From NCBI RefSeq assembly GCF_024741815.1, contig NZ_CP102951.1, positions 1,689,001 to 1,753,000 on the forward strand: a stretch of DNA of 64,000 nucleotides, given 5' to 3'. Shown here one piece after another: positions 48,903 to 58,449 of this stretch. Under the pieces are notes generated by a model, which worked only from the letters and a program-made list of their open reading frames with translations, was not told the origin of the DNA and ran no database searches. The position numbers and the translations under genes are program-made. The number at the start of each line of letters is the position of its first letter. Position 1 is the stretch's first letter. The DNA comes from Pseudomonas sp. LS1212 (GTDB lineage: Bacteria; Pseudomonadota; Gammaproteobacteria; Pseudomonadales; Pseudomonadaceae).

Positions 48903-51305
48903 TCAGACTATTTCCGGTGCGGCTGGCTCGTTGGCTACCAAGTGCTCCGCCACCGCCTTGCGCATCTGCTCACAACCCCACAGCACCCGCTCCGGCGTCG
49001 CCGGCGCATCGATCTGCGGTTGCTCGCGGTAGTCGGCCAAACTCGCCACGGCGTCCTTGATCGCACACCAGGCGGCGATGCCGAGCATGAACGGCGGTTC
49101 ACCGACGGCCTTGGAGTGGAATACGGTGTCTTCCGGGTTCTTGCGGTTCTCGACCAGCTTGACCCGCAGGTCGATCGGCATGTCAGCCACGGCCGGGATC
49201 TTGTAGCTCGCCGGGCCATTGGTGACCAGCTTGCCCTTGGCGTTCCACACCAGTTCCTCGGTGGTCAGCCAGCCCATGCCCTGGATGAATCCGCCTTCGA
49301 CCTGGCCGATATCGATGGCCGGATTCAACGAGGCGCCGACATCGTGGAGGATGTCGGTGCGCAGCATCTTGTACTCGCCGGTCAGGGTGTCGACGATCAC
49401 CTCGGCGCAGGCAGCGCCGAAGGCAAAGTAGTAGAACGGCCGACCACGAGCCTGGGAACGGTCGTAGTAGATCTTCGGCGTCTTGTAGAAACCGGTGCTC
49501 GACAGCGACACCTGGGCAAAGTAGGCCTGCTGGATCAGCTCTTCGAACGTCAGGATCTGCTCACGCACGCGCACATGGCCGTTGCGGAACTCCACGTCCT
49601 CTTCGCTGACCTTGTACTGCCGCGCGGCGAATTCCACCAGGCGCTGCTTGATGATTTCCGCGGCGTTCTGGGCAGCCTTGCCGTTCAAGTCGGCGCCGCT
49701 GGATGCCGCGGTCGGCGAGGTGTTGGGCACCTTGTCGGTGTTGGTGGCGGTGATCTGGATGCGGCTGAAATCAACCTGGAACACCTCGGCGACCACCTGG
49801 GCCACCTTGGTGTTCAGGCCCTGGCCCATTTCCGTGCCGCCATGGTTCAGGTGGATGCTGCCGTCGGTGTAGATGTGCACCAGGGCGCCTGCCTGGTTGA
49901 GGAAGCTGGCGGTGAAGGATATCCCGAACTTGACCGGGGTCAGCGCCAGGCCTTTTTTCAGCACCGGGCTGTTTGCGTTGAAGCGGCGGATCGATTCGCG
50001 GCGTTCGGCATAGTCGCTGCTGGCTTCCAGTTCAGCGGTGATTTCCTCGAGCATGTTGTGCTCGACAGTCTGGTAGTAATGGGTGACGTTGCGTTCGGTC
50101 TTGCCATAGTAGTTGGCCTTGCGCACGGCCAGCGGGTCGAGCACCAGGTGCCGGGCAATGCGGTCCATGACCTCTTCGATGGCGACCATCCCTTGCGGGC
50201 CGCCGAAGCCGCGGTAGGCGGTATTGGAGGCAGTGTTGGTCTTGCAGCGGTGGCCGTTGATGGTCGCATCGCCCAGGTAGTACGAGTTGTCGGAGTGGAA
50301 CATGGCCCGGTCGACAATCGAGTTCGACAGGTCCGGTGAGCAACCGCAATTGCCGGCCAGGTCCATGGCGATGCCATGCAGGCGACCGCTGTCGTCGAAG
50401 CCCACATCATATTCGATGTAGAAGGGGTGACGCTTGCCGGTCATGATCATGTCTTCGACCCGTGGCAGGCGCATCTTGGTCGGCTGCCCGGTCAGGTGCG
50501 CGATCACCGCGCACAGGCACGCCGGGCTTGCCGCCTGGGTTTCCTTGCCGCCGAAACCGCCACCCATGCGGCGCATGTCGACCACGATCTTGTTCATCGA
50601 CACATCGAGCACTTCGGCGACCAGCTTCTGCACTTCGGTGGGGTTCTGGGTCGAGCAGTAGACGATCATGCCGCCGTCTTCGGTGGGCATCACCGAGGAG
50701 ATCTGGGTTTCCAGGTAGAAGTGTTCCTGGCCGCCGATGTGCAGCGTGCCTTGTAGCCGGTGCGGGGCAGTGGCCAGGGCGGTGGTCGAGTCGCCGCGCT
50801 GATGGGTATGGCTGTCGAGCACGAAATGTTTCTTGCGAAAGGCCTCGACCACATCCAGCACCGGTTCCAGGTCCTCGTACTCGATGATCGCAGCCATGGC
50901 CGCCTGACGTGCGGTCTCCAGGTCGCGGGCGGCGACGGCGACCACCGGTTGGCCGACGAACTCCACGGTATCGATGGCCAGCAGCGGGTCGCCCGGCATC
51001 AATGGGCCGATATCTTTGAGGCCCGGCACATCTTCATGGGTAATGGCGATGCGCACGCCTTCGAAGGCGTAGCAGGGCGTGGTATCGACCTTGACGATGC
51101 GGGCATGGGCGCGATCGGACAGGCGTGCATAGACATGCAGCTGGTTCGGGAATTCCAGGCGGTCGTCGATATACACCGCTTCGCCGGACACGTGCTTGTC
51201 GGCGCTGTCGTGCTTGAGGCTGCGGCCCACGCCCGTGGTCAGGTCCTGCTGAAACAGGGCGGCGAGCTCGTCCTGGGTTTTCGGGGTGCAGTGATGATTA
51301 GACAT
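48903..51305 (-). CDS. xdhB: Xanthine dehydrogenase, molybdopterin-binding subunit
   Basis: An 800-aa large subunit carrying the molybdenum cofactor and oxidising hypoxanthine/xanthine to urate. Family landmarks: VGRSLKHDSADKHVSGEAVYIDD at the N-terminus, MGGGFGGKETQA (MoCo binding), YRGFGGPQGM, LNHGGTEMGQGLNTKVAQV and the C-terminal GVGEPP-like VGEPPFMLGIAAW containing the catalytic Glu region (KAVGEPP). It overlaps xdhA by 8 bp. Confidence 0.96.
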   Translation of the reverse strand: MSNHHCTPKTQDELAALFQQDLTTGVGRSLKHDSADKHVSGEAVYIDDRLEFPNQLHVYARLSDRAHARIVKVDTTPCYAFEGVRIAITHEDVPGLKDIGPLMPGDPLLAIDTVEFVGQPVVAVAARDLETARQAAMAAIIEYEDLEPVLDVVEAFRKKHFVLDSHTHQRGDSTTALATAPHRLQGTLHIGGQEHFYLETQISSVMPTEDGGMIVYCSTQNPTEVQKLVAEVLDVSMNKIVVDMRRMGGGFGGKETQAASPACLCAVIAHLTGQPTKMRLPRVEDMIMTGKRHPFYIEYDVGFDDSGRLHGIAMDLAGNCGCSPDLSNSIVDRAMFHSDNSYYLGDATINGHRCKTNTASNTAYRGFGGPQGMVAIEEVMDRIARHLVLDPLAVRKANYYGKTERNVTHYYQTVEHNMLEEITAELEASSDYAERRESIRRFNANSPVLKKGLALTPVKFGISFTASFLNQAGALVHIYTDGSIHLNHGGTEMGQGLNTKVAQVVAEVFQVDFSRIQITATNTDKVPNTSPTAASSGADLNGKAAQNAAEIIKQRLVEFAARQYKVSEEDVEFRNGHVRVREQILTFEELIQQAYFAQVSLSSTGFYKTPKIYYDRSQARGRPFYYFAFGAACAEVIVDTLTGEYKMLRTDILHDVGASLNPAIDIGQVEGGFIQGMGWLTTEELVWNAKGKLVTNGPASYKIPAVADMPIDLRVKLVENRKNPEDTVFHSKAVGEPPFMLGIAAWCAIKDAVASLADYREQPQIDAPATPERVLWGCEQMRKAVAEHLVANEPAAPEIV

Positions 51306-52752
51306 AAGCGGTCACCCGAGTCTCGATGTGCGGCGTTTGCAGTTCGATGAAGTATTTGCGCAGCAGGTTCTGCGCGCTGAGCAGGCGGTATTCCTTGCTC
51401 GCACGGAAGTCCGACAGCGGCGTGAAATCTTCGGCCAGGGCCTTGCAGGCGCGTTCGACAGTGGCCTGGTTCCAGGCTTTGCCGAGCAGTGCGGCTTCAC
51501 AGGCCTTGGCCCGTTTCGGCGTGGCCGCCATGCCGCCGAAGGCAACCCGTGCCTCGGCAACCAGGCCGTCTTCCAGGCGCAGGTTGAATGCGGCGCAGAC
51601 GGCGGAAATATCGTCGTCCAGGCGCTTGGACACCTTGTACGCGCGGAACGTCCATTGCGCCTGGGCACGGGGCACGATGATCTTCTCGATGAACTCGCTT
51701 TCCTGGCGCGCCGTGATGCGGTAATCGATGAAATAGTCTTCCAGTGCCAGTGTACGGGTGGTGTCACCCTTGCGCAGAACGATCTGCGCGCCCAGGGCGA
51801 TCAGCAGGGGCGGCGAATCGCCAATCGGCGAGGCGTTGCCGATATTGCCGCCCAGGGTCCCCTGGTTGCGGATCTGCAGCGAAGCGAAGCGGTGCAGCAA
51901 TTCGCCGAAATCCGGGTATTCGGCGGTCAGGGCGTCATAGCAATCGGTCAGGGACGTGGCCGCGCCGATTTCCAGGCGATCGTCGAAACGTTCGATGCGC
52001 TTCATTTCGGCGACATTACCCACATAGATCATCACCGGCAGTGTGCGGTGGAATTGGGTGACTTCCAGCGCCAAGTCAGTGCCGCCGGCCAGCAGTCGGG
52101 CTTCGGGGTGCGAGCCGTACAGGTCGGCGAGGTCGGCCACGGTCAAGGGCACCAGGCAGCGCTTGTCGCCGCTGTTCAGTTCGCCGATGTCCTTCGGCGC
52201 GATGGCCTTGAGGGTCGCGACGGTCTGCGCTTCACGGGTATCGAACTGGTCGCCGCGCGCCTGGCAGCAGGCCTGTTCGGCAGCCGCCAGGATCGGCCGG
52301 TAGCCGGTGCAGCGGCAGAGGTTGCCGGCCAGGGCTTCCTGGGCCTTGTGCAGGTCTGGTGCATCGCTGTTCTTTTGCAGGGCAAACAGCGACATGACAA
52401 AGCCAGGGGTACAGAAGCCGCACTGCGAGCCGTGGCAATCGGCCATGGCCTGTTGCACGCTGTGAAGCCGGCCCTGGTGCTTGAGGTCTTCAACGCTGAT
52501 CAGTTGCTTGCCGTGCAGCGACGAAACAAAGGTCAGGCATGAGTTGAGGCTGCGGTAGCGTATGTGCTCGCTGCCGTCGTCAGCGGCGCTCAATTCGCCG
52601 ACCACGACGGTGCAGGCGCCGCAATCGCCGCTTGCGCAGCCTTCTTTGGTGCCGGATTTTCCCAGATGCTCGCGCAGATACTCGAGCACTGTCAGGTTCG
52701 GATCCAGGGCATGCTCACTGCGCAGCTCCTGGTTAAGTAGAAACTGGATCAC
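51298..52752 (-). CDS. xdhA: Xanthine dehydrogenase, Fe-S/FAD subunit
   Basis: A 484-aa small subunit. N-terminal 2Fe-2S ferredoxin domain (KEGCASGDCGACTVVVGE), second 2Fe-2S domain (HGSQCGFCTPGFVMSLFAL and LAGNLCRCTGYRPIL), then a FAD domain (LLAGGTDLALEVTQ; LGGNIGNASPIGDSPP). The GTG at 52752 has TGAGGCC at proper spacing and gives the family start (V/M)IQFLLNQEL; a GTG at 52764 would add four residues. It is the first gene of xdhABC-guaD, downstream of a likely GntR operator pair. Confidence 0.95.
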   Translation of the reverse strand: MIQFLLNQELRSEHALDPNLTVLEYLREHLGKSGTKEGCASGDCGACTVVVGELSAADDGSEHIRYRSLNSCLTFVSSLHGKQLISVEDLKHQGRLHSVQQAMADCHGSQCGFCTPGFVMSLFALQKNSDAPDLHKAQEALAGNLCRCTGYRPILAAAEQACCQARGDQFDTREAQTVATLKAIAPKDIGELNSGDKRCLVPLTVADLADLYGSHPEARLLAGGTDLALEVTQFHRTLPVMIYVGNVAEMKRIERFDDRLEIGAATSLTDCYDALTAEYPDFGELLHRFASLQIRNQGTLGGNIGNASPIGDSPPLLIALGAQIVLRKGDTTRTLALEDYFIDYRITARQESEFIEKIIVPRAQAQWTFRAYKVSKRLDDDISAVCAAFNLRLEDGLVAEARVAFGGMAATPKRAKACEAALLGKAWNQATVERACKALAEDFTPLSDFRASKEYRLLSAQNLLRKYFIELQTPHIETRVTAYV

Positions 52753-53063
52753 GGAAGGCCTCACAAGCGGATTATTGTTGTTGATCGATATGAGCTGAAT
52801 TTAGTCAGATCTGACTTTTTGGTCAATGTTTTTCTGACTTTCAGGTCAGGAAAATTTGCACAAACGGTTCATCTCGATCGACGGTCCTTTATATAAGGGT
52901 AGAACGTCGTGGGCACAGTACCCGGGCACTATTATTCTTTGCGGGTTCTTGCAGGCTTCTTGCGCGTTTCGTGCCACATTCGAGCGTTTCTCCCCTGCGC
53001 TTGCAGGTATCAAGTGCGCTACACTGCGCCGCTTGTACAGATCGATGATTTCGAAGGACAACA
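52753..53063. promoter_or_regulatory. Divergent promoter region of xdhA and gntR (53064)
   Basis: 311 bp without a gene, A/T-rich near xdhA, holding two related operator-like repeats (52812-52825 and 52834-52849). Confidence 0.7.
52812..52849. promoter_or_regulatory. Tandem operator candidates for the xdh-linked GntR regulator
   Basis: TGACTTTTTGGTCA and, 22 bp on, CTGACTTTCAGGTCAG: two inverted-repeat sites with TGAC/GTCA arms, two helical turns apart, 60-100 bp upstream of xdhA and divergent from the GntR gene. The spacing suggests cooperative binding. Confidence 0.6.
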
Positions 53064-53723
53064 ATGACGTTCAAGGCGCCGGACAGCCTCTGCGAACAAA
53101 TCGCCCATTACCTTGCCGAACGCATCATTCGCGGGGAGCTCAAGCCTGCCGAGCGCATTCAGGAGCAGAAGGTTACCCAGGCCTTGAACGTCAGCCGTGG
53201 TTCGGTGCGCGAGGCACTGTTGATTCTCGAACGGCGTCATCTGGTGACGATCCTGCCCCGGCGCGGCGCCCATGTGACCGAGTTGAACGAACACAATGTG
53301 CGCAGCCTCTGCGCCCTGATGAGCGAGATGTATATCCTGCTCGGCAATGCGGTGGCCAAGGGCTGGAAGGTTCAGGCGGACCTGGCGCCGTTCCTGCAGA
53401 TCCAGCAGCGCCTGCAGGCCAGTTTCGAGCGTCAGGATATCAAGACGTTCGTGGAAGACAGTTTCAATGTGATGCGCGCGGCCTATCCGTTCGCCGATAA
53501 CCCGTACCTGCAGGAAACCGTCGAAAACCTGCAGCCGGCCATGAGTCGCACCTACTACCTGGCCCTGGATCAGCGCAAGGCGGAAATGAGCGAGTACCTG
53601 ACTCTGTTCGCTCAGTTGCTCGAGGCGGTGGTGGCGCGTGATCAGCCACGTATCCGTGTGGTGCTCAGCGAGTACACCCAGCGCAGTTGCAACCTGGTGC
53701 TTGCTGCGATGGCGGTCGCCTAG
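53064..53723 (+). CDS. GntR-family regulator next to xdhA
   Basis: A 219-aa FadR-subfamily regulator. HTH: LCEQIAHYLAERIIRGELKPAERIQEQKVTQALNVSRGSVREALLILERRHLVTILPRRGAHV (about 9-72), with an all-helical FCD-like C-terminal domain. Divergent from xdhA across a region with two likely operators, so it probably controls xanthine dehydrogenase. Its stop is 2 bp before the smc start, which may couple the two. Confidence 0.88.
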   Translation: MTFKAPDSLCEQIAHYLAERIIRGELKPAERIQEQKVTQALNVSRGSVREALLILERRHLVTILPRRGAHVTELNEHNVRSLCALMSEMYILLGNAVAKGWKVQADLAPFLQIQQRLQASFERQDIKTFVEDSFNVMRAAYPFADNPYLQETVENLQPAMSRTYYLALDQRKAEMSEYLTLFAQLLEAVVARDQPRIRVVLSEYTQRSCNLVLAAMAVA

Positions 53724-53725
53724 GC

Positions 53726-56700
53726 ATGCGCCTCAAGTGCATCAAGCTGGCCGGGTTCAAATCGTTCGTCGACCCGACGACGGTGAACTTTCCCAGCAAC
53801 ATGGCCGCTGTGGTCGGGCCCAATGGTTGCGGCAAGTCCAATATCATCGATGCGGTGCGCTGGGTCATGGGCGAAAGTTCGGCGAAAAATCTGCGCGGCG
53901 AGTCGATGACCGACGTCATCTTCAATGGCTCGACCACCCGCAAGCCGGTCAGCCAGGCCAGTATCGAGCTGGTATTCGATAACTCCGACAGCACCCTGGT
54001 CGGCGAATACGCCAGTTACGCGGAGATTTCCATTCGGCGCAAGGTGACGCGCGACAGCCAGAACAGCTATTTCCTCAACGGCGCCAAATGCCGTCGTCGT
54101 GATATCACCGATATTTTCCTCGGCACGGGCCTGGGCCCACGCAGCTACTCGATCATCGAGCAGGGCATGATCTCCAAGCTGATCGAGGCCAAGCCCGAAG
54201 ACCTGCGCAACTTCATCGAAGAGGCCGCCGGCATCTCCAAGTACAAGGAGCGCCGCCGGGAAACCGAGAACCGCATTCGCCGCACCCACGAGAACCTGGA
54301 ACGCCTGACCGACCTGCGCGAAGAGCTGGAGCGCCAGCTCGAACGCTTGCACCGTCAGGCCCAGGCCGCCGAGAAGTATCAGGAATACAAGGCCCAGGAG
54401 CGTCAGCTCAAGGCGCAGCTCTCGGCCCTGCGCTGGCAGGCGCTGAACGAACAGGTCGGCCAGCGCGAGGCGGTGATCGGCGATCAGGAAGTCGCCTTCG
54501 AGGCACTGGTGGCCGAGCAGCGCAATGCCGATGCCAGCATCGAGCGCCTGCGTGATGGCCATCATGACCTGTCCGAGCGCTTCAGCCTGGTGCAGGGGCG
54601 TTTCTATTCGGTGGGCGGCGACATCGCGCGGGTCGAGCAGAGCATCCAGCACGGCCAGCAGCGCCTGCGTCAATTGCAGGACGATCTGAAGGAGGCCGAA
54701 CGGTCGCGACTCGAGACTGAGTCGCACCTGGGCCATGACCGTACCTTGCTGGCGACCCTGGGCGAAGAGCTGGCCATGCTCGAGCCCGAACAGGAAATGA
54801 CCAGCGCCGCTGCCGAAGAGGCTGCCGCTGCCCTGGAAGAATCCGAAAGCACCATGCATGGCTGGCAGGAGCAGTGGGACAGTTTCAATACCCGCTCGGC
54901 CGAGCCCCGGCGCCAGGCCGAGGTGCAGCAGTCGCGCATCCAGCAGCTGGAGCACAGCATGGAGCGGCTGGCCGAGCGCCAGCGCAGGCTCGGCGAAGAG
55001 CTGACCCTGCTGGCAGCCGACCCTGAAGACGCGGCCATTCTCGAGCTGGGTGAGCAACTGGCCAGCAGCGAATTACTGCTTGAAGAATTGCAGGCGCGCG
55101 AAGAGCAGAAGGTCGAGCGCCTCGAACAGCTTCGCAACGCCTTGCAACAGGCTTCCCAGGCCCAACAGCAGGCCCAGGGTGAATTGCAGCGCCTCAATGG
55201 CCGGCTGGCCTCGCTCGAAGCCTTGCAGCAGGCTGCGCTCGACCCCGGGACAGGTACCGCCCAGTGGCTGCGTGAACAGGGGTTGGACCAGCGCCCGCGC
55301 CTGGCCGAAGGGCTGCGGGTGGCGTCCGGTTGGGAATTGGCGGTGGAAACCGTGCTGGGGGCTGACCTGCAAGCGGTGCTGGTCGATGATTTTGCCGGTT
55401 TCGATCTGGCCGGGTTCGCCCAGGGCGACTTGCGCCTGCTCGATCCGGGCCACGACGCAGTGCGCGTGCCGGGCAGCCTGCTCGACAAGGTCGAGAGTGC
55501 AGTTGATCTGGCGCCCTGGCTGGCCCAGGTCAAACCGGTCGAAGACCTCGATGCGGCGCTGGCACTGCGCGCCAGCCTGGCGCCGGGCGAGAGCCTGATC
55601 AGTCGCGATGGCTACTGGATTGGCCGGCATTTCCTGCGGGTTCGCCGCGCCAGCGACGCGCAGAGCGGGGTGCTGGCGCGCGCGCAGGAGCTGCAAAGCC
55701 TGGGGGGCGAGCGCGAGGAGCGCGAAGCGGCGCTGGCGACCCTGGAAGAACAGTTGCAAGGCTTGCGCGAGCAGCAGAAGCAGGAAGAGGAAAGCCGTGA
55801 GCAACTGCGCCGACGCCTGCAGGATGAGGCGCGCCAGCAGGGCGAGCTCAAGGCACAGCTGTCGGCCGGCAAGGCCAAGATCGAACAACTGACCCTGCGC
55901 CGCCGTCGGCTCGATGAAGAATTGACTGAACTGGCCGAGCAGCGTGCCGTCGAGCACGAGCAAGTCGGCGAGTCGCGCCTGCAATTGCAGGACGCCCTCG
56001 ATATCATGGCCCAGGACACCGAGCAGCGGGAATTGCTGCTGGCCCAGCGCGACAGCCTGCGCGAGCGGCTCGATCGGGTCCGCCAGGAAGCCCGCCAGCA
56101 CAAGGATCATGCCCATCAGCTGGCCGTGCGCCTGGGTTCCCTGCGGGCCCAGCATGACTCCACGCGCCAGGCGCTGGAACGCCTGGAACTGCAATCGGAG
56201 CGCTTGACCGAAAAACACGAACAACTGAGTCTGAACCTGGAGGAGGGCCAGGCGCCGCTCGAAGAGCTGCGGCTCAAGCTTGAAGAGTTGCTGGAGCGGC
56301 GCATGGCCGTCGACGAGGAAATGCGTCAGGCGCGCATGCAGATGGAAGACGCCGACCGCGAGCTGCGCGATGCCGAGAAGCGTCGCACCCAGGCCGAACA
56401 GCAGTCGCAACTGTTGCGGGGCCAGCTCGAGCAGCACCGGATGGAGTGGCAGGGCCTGAGCGTCAGGCGCAAGGCCCTGCAGGAACAATTGCACGAAGAC
56501 GGCTACGACTTGCACGGGGTGTTGGCCACCCTCGCCAGCGAAGCCAATGAACAGGAGGCCGAACAAGAACTCGAGCGCATCGACGCAAGGATCCAGCGTC
56601 TGGGCGCGATCAACCTGGCGGCCATCGACGAGTATCAGCAGCAGTCCGAGCGCAAGCGTTACCTCGACGCTCAGGACGCCGATCTGGTCGAAGCCCTGGA

Positions 56701-57214
56701 CACCCTGGAAAACGTCATTCGCAAGATCGACAAAGAGACCCGCACCCGCTTCAAGGATACCTTTGATCAGATAAACGGCGGTTTGCAGGCATTGTTTCCA
56801 AAAGTTTTCGGTGGCGGCAGCGCATATTTGGAACTGACGGGCGAAGATTTACTCGATACAGGGGTAACGATCATGGCGCGTCCGCCTGGCAAGAAGAACA
56901 GCACCATTCATTTGCTCTCTGGTGGAGAGAAGGCCCTGACCGCACTGGCCCTGGTATTCGCCATTTTCAAACTGAACCCGGCGCCGTTCTGCATGCTCGA
57001 CGAAGTGGACGCGCCGCTCGATGATGCCAACGTTGGACGCTATGCGAAGCTGGTGAAGGAAATGTCGCAAACGGTGCAGTTCATCTACATCACCCACAAC
57101 AAGATCGCCATGGAAATGGCCGATCAGCTGATGGGGGTTACCATGCACGAGCCGGGTTGTTCGCGTCTGGTGGCGGTGGACGTAGAGGAAGCGATGGCGA
57201 TGGTCGAGGCCTGA
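53726..57214 (+). CDS. smc: Chromosome segregation ATPase SMC
   Basis: A 1162-aa condensin ATPase. Walker A GPNGCGKSNIIDAVRW near residue 32; two long coiled coils rich in E/Q/R/L (about 165-500 and 650-1000) separated by a hinge (about 510-640: DPGTGTAQWLREQGLDQRPRLAEGL...); signature LLSGGEKALTALAL near 1065; Walker B FCMLDEVDAPLDD near 1088. With ScpA/ScpB it compacts and segregates the chromosome. The start at 53726 gives MRLKCIKLAGFKSF; an upstream ATG at 53687 overlaps the gntR gene. Followed by zipA and ligA, the usual Pseudomonas order. Confidence 0.97.
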   Translation: MRLKCIKLAGFKSFVDPTTVNFPSNMAAVVGPNGCGKSNIIDAVRWVMGESSAKNLRGESMTDVIFNGSTTRKPVSQASIELVFDNSDSTLVGEYASYAEISIRRKVTRDSQNSYFLNGAKCRRRDITDIFLGTGLGPRSYSIIEQGMISKLIEAKPEDLRNFIEEAAGISKYKERRRETENRIRRTHENLERLTDLREELERQLERLHRQAQAAEKYQEYKAQERQLKAQLSALRWQALNEQVGQREAVIGDQEVAFEALVAEQRNADASIERLRDGHHDLSERFSLVQGRFYSVGGDIARVEQSIQHGQQRLRQLQDDLKEAERSRLETESHLGHDRTLLATLGEELAMLEPEQEMTSAAAEEAAAALEESESTMHGWQEQWDSFNTRSAEPRRQAEVQQSRIQQLEHSMERLAERQRRLGEELTLLAADPEDAAILELGEQLASSELLLEELQAREEQKVERLEQLRNALQQASQAQQQAQGELQRLNGRLASLEALQQAALDPGTGTAQWLREQGLDQRPRLAEGLRVASGWELAVETVLGADLQAVLVDDFAGFDLAGFAQGDLRLLDPGHDAVRVPGSLLDKVESAVDLAPWLAQVKPVEDLDAALALRASLAPGESLISRDGYWIGRHFLRVRRASDAQSGVLARAQELQSLGGEREEREAALATLEEQLQGLREQQKQEEESREQLRRRLQDEARQQGELKAQLSAGKAKIEQLTLRRRRLDEELTELAEQRAVEHEQVGESRLQLQDALDIMAQDTEQRELLLAQRDSLRERLDRVRQEARQHKDHAHQLAVRLGSLRAQHDSTRQALERLELQSERLTEKHEQLSLNLEEGQAPLEELRLKLEELLERRMAVDEEMRQARMQMEDADRELRDAEKRRTQAEQQSQLLRGQLEQHRMEWQGLSVRRKALQEQLHEDGYDLHGVLATLASEANEQEAEQELERIDARIQRLGAINLAAIDEYQQQSERKRYLDAQDADLVEALDTLENVIRKIDKETRTRFKDTFDQINGGLQALFPKVFGGGSAYLELTGEDLLDTGVTIMARPPGKKNSTIHLLSGGEKALTALALVFAIFKLNPAPFCMLDEVDAPLDDANVGRYAKLVKEMSQTVQFIYITHNKIAMEMADQLMGVTMHEPGCSRLVAVDVEEAMAMVEA

Positions 57215-57419
57215 TCGGTGGCGATCAGGCAAGACAACGTGTCAATTGCCGGGGACATGTGCGACAGACGGTGTAAAGTTGTCTTTGGTCGTGCTAGTTT
57301 AGTGTTTACTTTTTTGTATGCGTGGGGAAAACGCCTGTCAGAACATAGAGTTGGCGCCACGTTTTAAAGGGGTTTAAACCCTTTATTTTCAGCATTTTCT
57401 ATTCGAGGCACAGGATTAC

Positions 57420-58265
57420 ATGGAAATCGGTCTGCGCGAGTGGCTGATCGTCATCGGCATTATTGTCATTGCCGGTATTCTTTTCGATGGCTGGCGCCGC
57501 ATGCGTGGCGGCAAGGGCAAGTTGAAGTTCAGGCTGGACCGCAGCTTCTCCAACCTGCCGGACGACGAGCCCAGCAGTGCTGAAGTGCTCGGCCCGCCGC
57601 GCGTGCTGGACGAGCACAGGGAGCCGCAACTGGACGAGCACGACCTGCCGTCCATGAGTGCGCCCATGCGCGAAAACGGCAAGCGGGGCAAGCGCACCGC
57701 CGAGCCTGCGCAGGGTGACATGAACCTGAAGCTCGACCTGGATGAACCAGGCTTCACCAGCCGTGACGGCGACTTCCCGGACGAAACCCGGTCGGCCAGC
57801 TTCAGCGCGAGCGAAGGCAAGGAACTGCCGCCGGTCGAGGAAGTGCTGGTCATCAGCGTGATCTCCCGCGATGAAGGCGGCTTCAAGGGCCCGGCGCTGC
57901 TGCAGAACATCCTGGAAAGCGGCCTGCGTTTCGGTGAGATGGACATTTTCCACCGTCACGAAAGCATGGCCGGCAATGGCGAAGTGCTGTTCTCCATGGC
58001 CAATGCGGTCAAGCCAGGGGTGTTCGACCTGGATGACATCGACCATTTCAGCACCCGCGCAGTGAGCTTCTTCCTCGGCCTGCCGGGGCCGCGTCATCCC
58101 AAGCAGGCCTTCGACGTCATGGTGGCCGCCGCCCGCAAGCTGGCCCATGAGCTCAATGGCGAGCTCAAGGACGATCAACGCAGCGTGATGACCGCCCAGA
58201 CCATCGAACACTACCGTCAGCGCATTGTCGAATTTGAACGCCGCGCCTTGACGCATAAACGCTAG
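57420..58265 (+). CDS. zipA: Cell division protein ZipA
   Basis: A 281-aa inner-membrane FtsZ anchor. N-terminal membrane helix LREWLIVIGIIVIAGILFDGW with no signal peptide, then a basic and P/Q-poor linker, and a C-terminal FtsZ-binding domain (about 140-275; VLVISVISRDEGGFKGPALLQNILESGLRFGEMDIFHRHE...). GAGGCACAGG precedes the ATG. Located between smc and ligA. Confidence 0.96.
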   Translation: MEIGLREWLIVIGIIVIAGILFDGWRRMRGGKGKLKFRLDRSFSNLPDDEPSSAEVLGPPRVLDEHREPQLDEHDLPSMSAPMRENGKRGKRTAEPAQGDMNLKLDLDEPGFTSRDGDFPDETRSASFSASEGKELPPVEEVLVISVISRDEGGFKGPALLQNILESGLRFGEMDIFHRHESMAGNGEVLFSMANAVKPGVFDLDDIDHFSTRAVSFFLGLPGPRHPKQAFDVMVAAARKLAHELNGELKDDQRSVMTAQTIEHYRQRIVEFERRALTHKR

Positions 58266-58289
58266 GCTTTGGATTCAGAGTGAGCCCGA

Positions 58290-58373
58290 ATCGCGGGCAA
58301 GCCCGCTCCTACAGGGGGTATGTGCAAACCCTTGGGAAAACTGGCTTCTGTGGGAGCTGGCTTGCCAGCGATT
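58290..58373. repeat. REPIN (mixed REP pair)
   Basis: A GCGGGCAAGCCCGCTCC copy and an inverted GGAGCTGGCTTGCCAGCGATT copy between zipA and ligA; the two halves belong to slightly different REP variants. Confidence 0.85.
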
Positions 58374-58406
58374 GGAGCGCCACGAACTCCAGAGAATAAA
58401 CACAGA

Positions 58407-58428
58407 GAGCAGCCTCGGCTGCTCTTTT
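58407..58428 (+). terminator. Terminator-like hairpin upstream of ligA
   Basis: GAGCAGCC / GGCTGCTC stem, 2-nt loop, followed by TTTT, 22 bp before the ligA start. Unusual place for a terminator; it lies at the beginning of the segment of ligA with different codon use. Confidence 0.65.
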
Positions 58429-58449
58429 GCTTTGCAAGAGAACACCGAA

